Assembly (NCBI GenBank): GCA_015075175.1
Contig: JABTUV010000010.1
Span: forward strand, 123,912 to 187,911
Direction: 5' to 3'
Source: a bacterium
GTDB taxonomy: Bacteria; Hinthialibacterota; Hinthialibacteria; H5-UNCL2
Length of the DNA stretch: 64,000 nucleotides
Shown: piece after piece, positions 54,320 to 63,494 of the stretch
Layout of the letters: each line of letters starts with the position of its first letter
Position numbering within the stretch: position 1 is the first letter of the stretch
Program-made: the position numbers and the translations under genes
The notes under the pieces: generated by a model
The model's database searches: none
What the model was told of the DNA's origin: nothing
What the model saw: the letters and a program-made list of their open reading frames with translations, nothing else

Positions 54320-54529
54320 ATGAGCTTCTCGTCCCTGTTTCTCAGCTTCCTGGTCAGCCTCGTCGGCCTGGCGTATACGGTTTACGGGAGGAAGAGCGGG
54401 GATGTGCTGTTTCTCGGCTTCGGGGTGGCGCTCATGGTGGCGCCGTACTTCTCCGCCAATCCGGTTTTCATTCTGGGGTTGGGCGTGGTACTGTCGGGGG
54501 CGCCCTTCGCCATCCGGCGCTGGGGTTGA
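54320..54529 (+). CDS. Small two-helix membrane protein
   Basis: The 69-residue protein has two hydrophobic helices separated by the loop YGRKSGDVLFLGFG and ends FAIRRWG. Small membrane proteins of this type (LVSLVGLAYTVYGRK followed by ALMVAPYF) are widespread and uncharacterised. It lies 20 bases upstream of the AhpD-like gene on the same strand and is probably co-transcribed with it. Confidence 0.7.
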   Translation: MSFSSLFLSFLVSLVGLAYTVYGRKSGDVLFLGFGVALMVAPYFSANPVFILGLGVVLSGAPFAIRRWG

Positions 54530-54549
54530 GAGTCCGCGGGGAGGCTGCC

Positions 54550-54897
54550 ATGCCAGAGAGAGAGGACGAGTGGAGCCGGTTCCGGGCCGAAATGAACCGG
54601 CGCATCCTGGAGCGGGGGAATTTGAGCGTGAAGCGTTTCTTCGCCCTGGATACCCAGTGCTACCAGCCCGGTGCGCTGCCCGCATTCACCAAGGAGCTGA
54701 TGGGCCTGGCGGCCAGTACGGTCCTGCGCTGCGACGACTGCATCGCCTACCACGTGCGGCGCTGCAAGGACCTGGGAATGACCGAGGAGCAGTTCTGGGA
54801 GGCGATGAACGTGGGGCTGGTCGTGGGGGGGAGCATCGTGATCCCACATCTGCGGCGGGCGGTGGCGTTATGGGACGAGCTGGCGGCGGAAGGTTAA
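54550..54897 (+). CDS. Carboxymuconolactone decarboxylase/AhpD-like protein
   Basis: The 115-residue protein carries the AhpD-type redox motif CDDCIAYHVRRC within an all-helical CMD fold (LPAFTKELMGLAAS before it, MTEEQFWEAMNVGLVVGG after). The paired cysteines and following histidine match alkylhydroperoxidase-like members, so a peroxidatic role is more likely than lactone decarboxylation. The ATG at 54550 has GGGAGG 5 bases upstream. A repeat begins at the stop codon. Confidence 0.85.
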   Translation: MPEREDEWSRFRAEMNRRILERGNLSVKRFFALDTQCYQPGALPAFTKELMGLAASTVLRCDDCIAYHVRRCKDLGMTEEQFWEAMNVGLVVGGSIVIPHLRRAVALWDELAAEG

Positions 54898-55114
54898 ACG
54901 CCGGAGTACAAACTTCAGTTTGTCGGCGGACGGGCTGTCGCCGGGACTCCGCGGCGGGGGGGCGCCGGGTGATAAAAAGGCGTGCTGTGAACGTTCACCC
55001 TTGACCTCAGGCGGGCAGCCCCCTATCATCAAGCATCGGCATGTCGTGGCGCGCGCCCGTCACGGGCCTCCCCTGCGCCGCTTTCGTGGTTCCTGGCGCG
55101 CTGTTCCTGGCCTA

Positions 55115-55736
55115 CTTGTCCTCGAGGTTCGCCATATCCCTCTTTCGCCAGCTTCACGCTGATCAGGCTTTGATCGTGGTCGCCATCATCGCGATCCTGG
55201 CCGCCATCGCCGTGCCCAACTTCCCTGCACGCCCAGGTGCGCGCCAAGATCGCCCGCGTCCAGGCGACCACCACAATCTGGCGGTCGCCATCGGTCCTAT
55301 CGCACCGATAACACGGACTATCCGCGCGCGCTCCCCGGCGCCTCTGGGACAAACTGGCCCCGCTGACCACCCCATCCGGTACATCACCACCAACCCTCTG
55401 GACGTGTTCAAGCCCTGGGACAACTGTCCGCGCGACACCGACCGCGGACGGCAAATCATGAGAACAACATGAACCGGAAACAAGCATTACGACTTCATCC
55501 GCTTCATCGTCAGCGGCCAGACCGCGCCAATCCGCTGTGGTGGTTTCTGTTCAGTCTGGGACCGGACCACGACGAGGAGTTCAACTACAGCCCTCAACTT
55601 TCCCTGGACGCGGGCCATCGTGAACCAGTTGTACGTCAACCAGTATGACATCAGCAATGGTCTGATGTCGTCCGGGGACATCCGCACGTTCGGGCCGGGC
55701 GAGTTGCCGGGGTCTGCAGAACTACTATTGACCTGA
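55115..55736 (+). pseudogene. Pseudopilin / type II secretion-like protein relic
   Basis: ALIVVAIIAILAAIAVPNF is the hydrophobic N-terminal helix of a type IV prepilin; the GFTLIELL cleavage site just before it is corrupted. Successive frames then give QVRAKIARVQATT, NLAVAIGS, PIRYITTNPLDVFKPWD, WFLFSLGPDHDEEFN and finally YDISNGLMSSGDIRTFGPG with a stop at 55734. This is the pattern of a pseudopilin-like family abundant in candidate phyla. At least six indels interrupt it. The intact copy, if any, must be elsewhere. Confidence 0.65.
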
Positions 55737-55937
55737 CCCGGAGTTCACGGTTCAGCCTGTCAGCAGAAGTTTGAGCTCCGTGATCTTGAGTTCAGGTTCA
55801 GCCTGTCGGCAAACTGAAGTTTGAACTCCGTGATCTTGAGTTCCGGGTTCAGCCTGTCAGCAAACTGAAGTTTGAAGCTCCGTGATCTTGGAGTTCAGGG
55901 TTCAGCCCGTCAGCAAACTGAAGTTTGAGCTCCGCCC
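55737..55937. repeat. Tandem array of AAACTGAAGTTT elements
   Basis: Four head-to-tail units of roughly 60 bases, each running GAGTTCAGGGTTCAGCCTGT, CAGCAAACTGAAGTTTGA, and ending CTCCGTGATCTT. The first is shorter. This is the densest cluster of the family in the window, and it ends about 180 bases before the sigma-54 promoter. Confidence 0.9.
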
Positions 55938-56115
55938 GTACCCTGACGATCGCGCTATTTTGGCTCGTATGCGAACTGGCTGTTCGCCAGATGTGCCATT
56001 TCGACCCATTTCAAGAGCCTGCCACGGTGCTTCATTTATTGCGTAACTTATTATTTATCAGAATATTAGCCGCGTCACCCGAAACCCGTTCGAATTTTCT
56101 CTCGTCTCTTTGGCT

Positions 56116-56131
56116 TGGCACGTGGTTTGCA
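56116..56131 (+). promoter_or_regulatory. Sigma-54 (RpoN) promoter of the chaperone cluster
   Basis: TGGCACGTGGTTTGCA matches the sigma-54 consensus TGGCACG-N4-TTGCA at every defined position, with the invariant GG and GC correctly spaced. It predicts a start near 56142, about 40 bases before the hsp20 ATG, and requires an activator ATPase that is not in this window. Confidence 0.8.
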
Positions 56132-56183
56132 TGAACCGGACTGCGAGAACGTCATCACGACGCAATCCAAGGAGGTGCAAGAC

Positions 56184-56642
56184 ATGCGGTATGCCTTTCG
56201 ACCGTGGGAGATGATGGAAGAGATGCGGCGGGAGATGGACCGCGTCTTCCGCAGCCTGGCGGAGGGACGGCTGCGCATCAGCCCGGTGTCGTTCCTGCCG
56301 GGATTGGCGGCGCGAGCCTATCCGCTGGTGAACGTGAGCGAGGACAAGGACAACGTGTATGTGGAGGCCCTGGCTCCGGGGCTGTCGCCGGATTCGCTGA
56401 AGGTGGTGGTCGTCCAGGACCAGTTGCAGATTTCCGGCGAAAAAGAGGGGCCGCGGGACGTCAAGCCGGAGGCGTATCATCGCAGCGAGCGCGCCGCGGG
56501 CCGTTTCGTGCGCAGCATTTCGCTGCCGGTGGAAGTGGAGGATGGCAAGGTATCCGCCGAGTACCGCAACGGCATCCTGGAGATCACCCTTCCCAAGGCG
56601 GAGAAGGCGCGGCCCAAGGAGATCGCCGTCAAGGTGGCGTAA
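56184..56642 (+). CDS. Small heat-shock protein Hsp20 (first of three)
   Basis: The 152-residue ATP-independent holdase has an N-terminal arm (WEMMEEMRREMDRVFRSL), an alpha-crystallin domain from about YPLVNVSEDKDNVYVEALAPG to VEVEDGKVSAEYRNGILEI, and the C-terminal ITLPKAEKARPKEI extension. The ATG at 56184 has a perfect AAGGAGG 8 bases upstream and sits about 40 bases after the sigma-54 promoter. It is followed by two further Hsp20 genes, dnaK, a J protein and clpB on the same strand. Confidence 0.95.
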   Translation: MRYAFRPWEMMEEMRREMDRVFRSLAEGRLRISPVSFLPGLAARAYPLVNVSEDKDNVYVEALAPGLSPDSLKVVVVQDQLQISGEKEGPRDVKPEAYHRSERAAGRFVRSISLPVEVEDGKVSAEYRNGILEITLPKAEKARPKEIAVKVA

Positions 56643-56744
56643 CCTGCCCGTGGTTGCGCGGCATGCTGCGCCGGTCACGGTAGTTGCGCGGCGTGCTGCG
56701 CCCGGCAAGGAGACATGAAACGCAACTAAGGAGGAAGTGACATC

Positions 56745-57143
56745 ATGGTCGAGAAAACCATCGAAATCGCCAAGCGCGAGGAGACGACGCCGGCCGCGCC
56801 GGCGACCCGCGAGGCGTCGCGCTACCTGACGCCCGCGGTCGATATCTACGAGGAGCCCGACGCTTTGGTCGTGCTTGCGGATCTGCCCGGCGTGGACAAG
56901 GACACGCTGACGGTGCGGGTCGATGACGACATCCTGACCATCTCCGGCCGCCTGCCGGGCCGCAAGGACGGGCGCGACGCGGTCTACGGAGTACGAAACA
57001 GTTGGATTTCTTCCGCCAGTTCAGGCTGACCGACGAGGTGGACCAGGAAGATCGACGCCCAGCTCAAGCATGGCGTCCTGACCATCCAGCTGCCCCAAGG
57101 CGGAGAAGGCGCAACCAAGGAGATTCCCGTCAAGGTGGCCTGA
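56745..57143 (+). CDS. Small heat-shock protein Hsp20 (second), frameshifted
   Basis: AAGGAGG lies about 9 bases before the ATG. The alpha-crystallin domain (YLTPAVDIYEEPDALVVLAD, LPGVDKDTLTVRVDDDILTI) is intact to about residue 80. Indels near 57000, 57047 and 57095 then scatter FFRQFRLTDEVDQE, DAQLKHGVLTIQLP and EIPVKVA across frames. The last piece ends at TGA 57141. The C-terminal motifs are all recoverable, so the natural protein would be about 132 residues. Confidence 0.8.
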
Positions 57144-57187
57144 GGCCGTGACCAGGAAACCGAGAACGGTAGGGGAGGACGAAAGAG

Positions 57188-57604
57188 ATGAATACGCTGT
57201 TGCCCTGACAAGTGGAGGAACTCGCTGGATCGAGCTGCGGGAGGAACTCTCGACCTCTCCGCTGGATGCGGCGCGACAATCACGGCGACTTCCCCGTGCC
57301 GTGTCCGGGTCCGTGGGGACTCTCCCTGCCCCGCGTAGACGTCTCGGAAGACGATGACGAGATCCTTATGACGGCAGAATTGCCCGGCATGGACAAGGAC
57401 GATTTCAAAGTCGAGATCGTCGGCTCGCGCCTGACGATTCGCGTGAGCAGCGGCACGAGCGCGAGAAGAAGGACCGGCATTACCACTACTCGGGGATCGC
57501 CTACAAGTTCCTTCTCGCGCCTGTTGCAATTGCCCGCAGAGGTGGACGCGGACAAGGCGAAGCAGATACAAGCACGGGTACTCACGCTGCGCCTGCCCAG
57601 TTGA
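57188..57604 (+). CDS. Small heat-shock protein Hsp20 (third), frameshifted
   Basis: GGGAGGACGAAAGAG precedes the ATG. The first six residues are in a different frame from the rest (shift at about 57205). The crystallin domain reads LPRVDVSEDDDEILMTAELP and MDKDDFKVEIVGSRLTI. A further pair of shifts near 57455-57505 hides GERRHEREEKDRHYHYS-like sequence. The ending is FSRLLQLPAEVDADKAK and LTLRLPS. It is the third consecutive sHsp gene. Members of such sets often co-assemble. Confidence 0.7.
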
Positions 57605-57747
57605 GGTCCGCCAAGGGCGCGCCGCATTCCGTGCGCGTCGGCTGAGTCCAGCGGGCGGAAAACAGACGCGGCGGGCGTCCAGCGGCTCCGGATGCCCGCC
57701 GGAGTGATTTATAAGAATATGGATTTCTTCCCAGAGGAGAGAAACCG

Positions 57748-59599
57748 ATGGCCAAAGTCGTCAGAATCGACCTCAGCGACCAACTCAGTCGTCGCCGTCA
57801 TGGGAAGGCAATGCGCCTACCGTGATCGCCAATGCGGAAGCTCGCGCACCACGCCCTCGGTGGTCGGCTTCACGCGTGACGGTGAGCGGCTGGTAGGCAT
57901 CGCTGGCAAGCGCCAGGCAGTCCCTCAACCGGACAGCACCATCTATTCCATCAAGCGCTTCATCGGGCGCAATTACGATGAAGTGACGGAGATGAAGATC
58001 GTCCCCTACAGGTGAAGGCCGGCCCCAACAACGCAGTGCGCGTGGAGGTGCTCGGCGGGACCACGCGCCGGAGGAGATTTCCGCGCAGGTGCTGCGCAAG
58101 CTGCAACGACCTCCGCCTATCTGGGCGAAGGTGACCGACGCCGTGATAACGGTGCCGGCCTCCGACGACGCTGCAGCGCCAGGCGACCAAGAACGCCGGC
58201 CAGATCGCCAACCTGAACGTGCTGCGCGTCATCAATAGGCCCACCGCTGCGCGCTGGCCTACGGCATGGAGAAGAAGAGCGGGGCCATCATGGTCTTCGA
58301 CCTGGGCAGAGGGACCTTCGACGATCTCGATCCTGGACGTGGGCGAGGGCGTCTGCGAGGTGCGCTCGACTTCAACGGCGACACCACCCCTGGCGGCGAC
58401 GTCGACAGGTCGTGGTCGATTGGATGATCGAGAGTCAAAGAGGACCAGGGCATCAGTGGGCGGGATCGGCAGGCCCTGCGGCGGCTTTACGAGGCCGCCG
58501 AAAAGGCCATAGCGAGCTCTCGTCCACCATGACGACGCAGATCAATCTGCCCTTCATCACGGCGGACCAGAAGCGGGCCCCAAGCATCTCCAGCGACTGA
58601 CGCGGGCCAGTTCGATGCGCTCACCACCTATCTGGTGGAGCGCTGCCTGGATCCCGTCAAGCAGGCGCTGGCGGACGCCAAACTCTCGAAAGGACATCGA
58701 CAGGTCATCCTGGTCGGCGGCTCCACGCGCATTCCGGCGGTGCAGGAGCTGGTGCGCAAGCTGACCGGCGGCAAGCAGCCAACATGTCAGTCAATCCCGA
58801 TGAGGGTGGTCGCCGTGGGCGCGGCGGTGCAAGCGGGATTATCACGGGCGGAAATCAAGGACGTGCTGCTTCTGGACGTGACGCCGCTGTCGCTGGGCTG
58901 GAGACGCTGGGCGGCGTGATGACCAAAATCATCGAGCGCAACACCACCATCCCGGCGCGCCGCAGCGAAGTCTTTTCCACCGCCGCTGACAATCAGCCGG
59001 CGGTGGATATCGTGGTCCTGCAGGGCGAGCGCGAAATGGCGCGCGACAACCGGATGCTGGGAACCTTCAAGCTGGAGGGAATCCCGCCCGCGCCGCGCGG
59101 CATTCCGCAAATCGAGGTCACCTTCGACATCGACGCCAACGGCATCCTGAACGTCACCGCCAAGGACAAGGCGACGGGCAAGGAGCAGAAGATCACCATC
59201 TCCGGCTCGACCAACCTGGACAAGAGCGAGATCGAGCGCATGGTGGCCGACGCCGCGGCCCACGCCGCCGAGGACAAGAAGCGGCGCGAGACGGTGGAGG
59301 CGCGCAACGTGCTGGACAGCACCGCGTACCAGGTCGAGCGTACGCTGCGCGACCTGGGCGACAAGGTGCCGGTGCACGAGAAGGCGCGCGCCGAGCAACT
59401 GGTGTCCGAGGCGCGCGAGGCGATCAAGAACGAGGCGCCGCTGGACCGGGTGCGCTCGCTCACCAGCGACCTGCAGCAGGTCGTGTCGGCGCTGGCCGGT
59501 CATGCCTATGCCTCGACGGCGCAGCAGACGGCGGGGCCTGGGGCGGACGCGAAAAAACCCGGCGAGGACGTGATCGACGCCGAGTTCAAGCAGTCGTAA
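57748..59599 (+). CDS. dnaK: Chaperone DnaK, N-terminal half full of indels
   Basis: From 57748 to about 58910 the ATPase domain can be followed only by switching frames many times. Fragments are [37 protein letters not shown]-like [75 protein letters not shown] and [11 protein letters not shown]. After 58919 the substrate-binding domain is flawless ([20 protein letters not shown] to [10 protein letters not shown]). GAGGAGA precedes the ATG. The abrupt change from corrupt to perfect argues for sequence error. grpE is not adjacent. Confidence 0.88.
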
Positions 59600-59817
59600 A
59601 CTGGCTGTCGGTGGGCGCGTGCAAACCGCCCTTCGACACGGGAGGACGCGGCTCAGGGCTGTCGGTTTTAATGGTCGCGACAACTTGAAACCGAAGGCCC
59701 CGAGCGCGGCCCGCTGGAGATCATCGACGACATTGAGAGGCTGCCTCGGGTTGCGTGTCGAAAGGCCGGCGCCTCGCGGCGACCTTGCGCAAGAGACGAC
59801 GGGAGCATGAGGCGCGG
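59600..59817. other. Spacer with degenerate repeats between dnaK and the J-protein gene
   Basis: CCCTTCGACACGGGAGGACG and CGGCTCAGGGCTGTCGG are relatives of the 1414-1490 family, and GCGTGTCGAAAGG closes the block near 59765. I see no gene here. Confidence 0.45.
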
Positions 59818-60780
59818 ATGAGCGTCAAGTACAAGGACTATTACGGCATCCTGGGCGTGGAACGCTCGGCTACCCAGGATCAGATTCAAAAAGCCTATCG
59901 CAAGCTGGCGCGCAGGTACCATCCCGACGTCAACAAGGACGCGGGGGCCGAGGAGAAGTTCAAGGAGATCAACGAGGCCTACGAGGTCCTGCGCGACCCC
60001 GAGAAGCGCAAGCGCTACGACATGCTGGGCGCCAACTGGAAGGCGGGGCAGGACTTCACGCCGCCGCCGGGTTGGGAGCACGTCACGTTCGACTTCTCCG
60101 GCGGGGACGGGCGCGGACTGGGGGACTTCTCCGACTTCTTCGCCAGCCTGTTTGGCGACGCCGGGTTTGATGCCTTCGGCGGAATGGGGGGTTTCACCGG
60201 ACGGCGCCGGTCCATGCGCCGTCGCGGCCAGGACCACGAGGTCGAAATCGAGCTCTCGCTGGATGAAATTGTGCGCGGGGGCACGCGCAAGATCCAGCTT
60301 TCCGTGCCCGTGGCCCGGCCTGACGGCTCGATCGGCATGGAGTATCAGAGTTACGACGTGACCATCCCGCGCGGGATCACGGAAGGCTCGCGCATCCGGC
60401 TGGCGGGCCGGGGCGGAGCGGGCGGGCCGGGCGGCGAGCCGGGCGACTTGTATCTGAACGTGCGCCTGCGGCCCGATCCGCGCTTTCAGGTCGAGGGATA
60501 CGACCTGCGCGCGACGCTGCCCGTCACGCCCTGGGAGGCGGCGCTGGGAGCGGAGATCCCCGTGCCCACGCTGGACGGCGGGGTGACCTTGAAGGTGCCC
60601 GCCGGTTCGCAGAGCGGCCAGAGCCTGCGTCTGCGCGGCAAGGGCCTGCCCACGCGCGAGGGCGGCCACGGCGATCTCTACGTGACGCTCAAGATCGTCG
60701 TGCCGCGCGAATTGTCCCCGCGCGAGCGGGAGCTTTTCCAACAGTTGGCGCGCGACTCGCGTTTCCGCCCGCGCCCGTGA
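59818..60780 (+). CDS. CbpA-type DnaJ co-chaperone (no zinc finger)
   Basis: The 320-residue protein has an N-terminal J domain ([20 protein letters not shown], the HPD motif in [11 protein letters not shown]), a Gly/Phe-rich linker (FDSFFASL-like [17 protein letters not shown]), and two beta-rich C-terminal domains ending [15 protein letters not shown]. The CxxCxGxG zinc-finger repeats of true DnaJ are absent, so it is a class B (CbpA/DnaJ2-like) J protein. The ATG at 59818 is chosen because homology starts there. It should stimulate the adjacent DnaK. Confidence 0.93.
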   Translation: MSVKYKDYYGILGVERSATQDQIQKAYRKLARRYHPDVNKDAGAEEKFKEINEAYEVLRDPEKRKRYDMLGANWKAGQDFTPPPGWEHVTFDFSGGDGRGLGDFSDFFASLFGDAGFDAFGGMGGFTGRRRSMRRRGQDHEVEIELSLDEIVRGGTRKIQLSVPVARPDGSIGMEYQSYDVTIPRGITEGSRIRLAGRGGAGGPGGEPGDLYLNVRLRPDPRFQVEGYDLRATLPVTPWEAALGAEIPVPTLDGGVTLKVPAGSQSGQSLRLRGKGLPTREGGHGDLYVTLKIVVPRELSPRERELFQQLARDSRFRPRP

Positions 60781-60884
60781 TCAGGAGCGCGGCCCGCCGC
60801 GGCGGGCTGCCGCGAGGGACGGGAATTGCAGTCCAGAGGGGGCGCGGCAGCAAGCAGCCGCAGTCCATATAACGGAGCGGATTC

Positions 60885-63494
60885 ATGGACTTGAATCGTC
60901 TGACGCAGAAATCGCAGGAAGCCCTGGCGGAGGCGCAGAGTATCGCCATCAGCAACGGCCATACCGAGGTGGACGGCGAGCATCTCTTGCTGGCCCTCCT
61001 GGCGCAATCCGATGGGCTGGTGCCGCGCCTGATGCGCAAGATGGACGTGCCCGTGGCCGAGTTGTCGCACGCCCTGGAAGACGAGCTGGCGCGGCGTCCC
61101 CGCGTCTCCGGGCCGGGCATCGAGCCGGGCCGCATCTTCCTTTCGCAGCGGCTCTCGCGCGTCCTCGTGGACGCTGAGAGGGAGGCTCGGCGCCTGCGCG
61201 ACGAGTACGTTTCGGTCGAGCACATCCTGCTGGCCCTCATCAATGACGGGAGCGCGGGCGCGGGCCGCATTTTGGGGCAGTTCAACGTCACGCACGACCG
61301 TTTTCTCTCGGCGTTGACGGAGGTGCGCGGCGCCCAGCGCGTCCAAAGCGCCACCCCCGAGGCCACCTACGAGGCGCTCGAGCGCTACGGGCGCGACCTC
61401 GTCGCCATGGCCCGGGCGGGGAAATTGGACCCCGTCATCGGCCGCGACGAGGAAATCCGCCGCGTCATCCGCATCCTGTCGCGCAAGACCAAGAACAATC
61501 CCGTGCTGATCGGCGAGCCGGGCGTAGGCAAGACCGCCATCGCGGAGGGGCTGGCGCATCGCATCGTGCGCGGCGACGTGCCCGAGGGTCTGAAAGAGAA
61601 GACCATTTACGCGCTGGACATGGGGGCGCTGGTGGCCGGCGCCAAGTATCGCGGCGAGTTCGAGGAGCGCCTGAAGGCCGTCCTCTCCGAAATCAAAGAG
61701 AGTGACGGCCGCATCATTCTCTTCATCGATGAGCTTCACACCATCGTCGGCGCGGGCCGCGCCGAAGGCAGCATGGACGCGGGCAACATGCTCAAGCCCA
61801 TGCTGGCGCGCGGCGAATTGCACTGCATCGGCGCCACCACCCTGGACGAGTATCGCAAGCATGTTGAGAAAGACGCGGCGCTGGAGCGGCGCTTTCAGCC
61901 CGTGCTGGTCGAGCAGCCCGGCGTCGAGGACACCATCTCCATCCTGCGCGGGCTGGCCGAGCGCTTCGAGGTGCATCACGGCGTCAAAATCCAGGACAAC
62001 GCCATGGTCGCCGCCGCGGTTTTGTCGCATCGCTACATCACCGACCGGTTCCTGCCGGACAAGGCCATCGACCTCGTGGACGAGGCCTGCGCCATGATTC
62101 GCACCGAGATCGACAGCCTGCCGGCGGCGCTGGACGCGGCTCTGCGGCGGGTAATGCAGCTGGAGATCGAGGAGGCTGCGCTCAAGAAGGAAAAGGACCG
62201 CGCCAGCAAGGAGCGACTGGCGGCGCTGCAGAAGGAATTGGCCGACGTGCGCGCCGAAGCCGACGCGATGAAGGCCCAGTACGAGGCGGAAAAGCAGGCC
62301 ATCCAGAAGGTGCAGCAGCTGCGCGGGCAACTGGAGCAGATGCGGCGCGACATCGAGGAGGCCGAGCGCAAGTACGACCTCAACAAGGCCGCGGAACTCA
62401 GGCACGGCAGGCTGCCCGAACTGGAGCGGCGCCTCGCCGCCGAAGAGGAGCAACTGGCCAAGAAGCAGGGCGGCAAGAAGCTTCTGCGCGAGGAGGTGAC
62501 CGAAGCCGAGATCGCCGAGATCGTCTCGCGCTGGACCGGCATCCCCGTCACCCGCCTGGTCGAGGGCGAGCGCGAGAAGCTGCTCAAACTGGACGCCGTT
62601 CTCCATCAGCGCGTCGTGGGCCAGAACGAGGCGGTGGGCCTGGTCGCCGACGCCATCATTCGCGCGCGCAGCGGCATCAAGGACCCGCGCCGGCCCATCG
62701 GCAGCTTCATCTTTCTGGGTCCCACCGGCGTGGGCAAGACGGAACTGGCCAAGACGCTGGCGGAGGCGCTGTTTGACAGCGAGGAGAACTTGGTCCGCAT
62801 CGACATGTCCGAGTATATGGAGAAGCACACGGTGTCCCGGCTGATCGGCGCGCCGCCGGGCTACGTGGGCTACGAGGAGGGCGGCCAGCTCACCGAAGCG
62901 GTGCGGCGCAAGCCCTACTGCGTGATTCTCTTTGACGAGATTGAAAAGGCGCACCACGACGTGTTCAACGTGCTGCTCCAAATTCTGGACGACGGGCGCC
63001 TGACCGACGCGCAGGGCCGCACCGTCAACTTCAAGAACACCGTCATCATCATGACCAGCAACATCGGCGCGCAGTATCTCACCGAGGGCATCGCCGAGCC
63101 GGGCGAGATCGCCGAAGCGGCGCGCAACCGGGTGATGTGGGAGATGCGGCAGCACTTCCGGCCCGAGTTTCTCAACCGCGTGGACGACGTGGTGCTTTTC
63201 AAGCCGCTGCGGTTGGAGGAGATCGAGGAGATCGTGACGCTGCTGGCGGCGGACTTGTCGAAGCGGTTGGCGGAGCGCAACATCAAGTTGGAAATCACGC
63301 CGGAGGCGCGCGAGCACTTCGCCATCCGGGGTTATGATCCGGTGTACGGAGCGCGTCCCTTGCGGCGGCTGTTGCAGCGCGAGCTGGAGACCAAGATCGG
63401 GCGCGCGCTGATCGCGGGCGAGATCGCCGAGGGCACGACCGTCGTGGTCGGAGTGGAAGGCGGGGAAATCGCGCTACGGTACGAGGGGAAATAG
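60885..63494 (+). CDS. clpB: Disaggregase ClpB
   Basis: The hexameric AAA+ unfoldase of 869 residues works with DnaK to dissolve aggregates. It has the Clp N-domain (residues 1-150), NBD1 with Walker [14 protein letters not shown] and Walker [16 protein letters not shown], the coiled-coil middle domain (about 410-525, many Glu/Lys heptads), NBD2 with [19 protein letters not shown] and [11 protein letters not shown], and a C-terminal domain. The middle domain distinguishes ClpB from ClpA and ClpC. GGAG precedes the ATG by 7 bases. It is intact, and is the last gene of the chaperone cluster. Confidence 0.97.
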   Translation: MDLNRLTQKSQEALAEAQSIAISNGHTEVDGEHLLLALLAQSDGLVPRLMRKMDVPVAELSHALEDELARRPRVSGPGIEPGRIFLSQRLSRVLVDAEREARRLRDEYVSVEHILLALINDGSAGAGRILGQFNVTHDRFLSALTEVRGAQRVQSATPEATYEALERYGRDLVAMARAGKLDPVIGRDEEIRRVIRILSRKTKNNPVLIGEPGVGKTAIAEGLAHRIVRGDVPEGLKEKTIYALDMGALVAGAKYRGEFEERLKAVLSEIKESDGRIILFIDELHTIVGAGRAEGSMDAGNMLKPMLARGELHCIGATTLDEYRKHVEKDAALERRFQPVLVEQPGVEDTISILRGLAERFEVHHGVKIQDNAMVAAAVLSHRYITDRFLPDKAIDLVDEACAMIRTEIDSLPAALDAALRRVMQLEIEEAALKKEKDRASKERLAALQKELADVRAEADAMKAQYEAEKQAIQKVQQLRGQLEQMRRDIEEAERKYDLNKAAELRHGRLPELERRLAAEEEQLAKKQGGKKLLREEVTEAEIAEIVSRWTGIPVTRLVEGEREKLLKLDAVLHQRVVGQNEAVGLVADAIIRARSGIKDPRRPIGSFIFLGPTGVGKTELAKTLAEALFDSEENLVRIDMSEYMEKHTVSRLIGAPPGYVGYEEGGQLTEAVRRKPYCVILFDEIEKAHHDVFNVLLQILDDGRLTDAQGRTVNFKNTVIIMTSNIGAQYLTEGIAEPGEIAEAARNRVMWEMRQHFRPEFLNRVDDVVLFKPLRLEEIEEIVTLLAADLSKRLAERNIKLEITPEAREHFAIRGYDPVYGARPLRRLLQRELETKIGRALIAGEIAEGTTVVVGVEGGEIALRYEGK

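Noticed and set aside
60678-63317. 879-codon open frame antisense to clpB
   Set aside because: It mirrors the clpB codon bias of GC-rich DNA, has no domain I recognise, and clpB on the other strand is complete with all AAA+ motifs.
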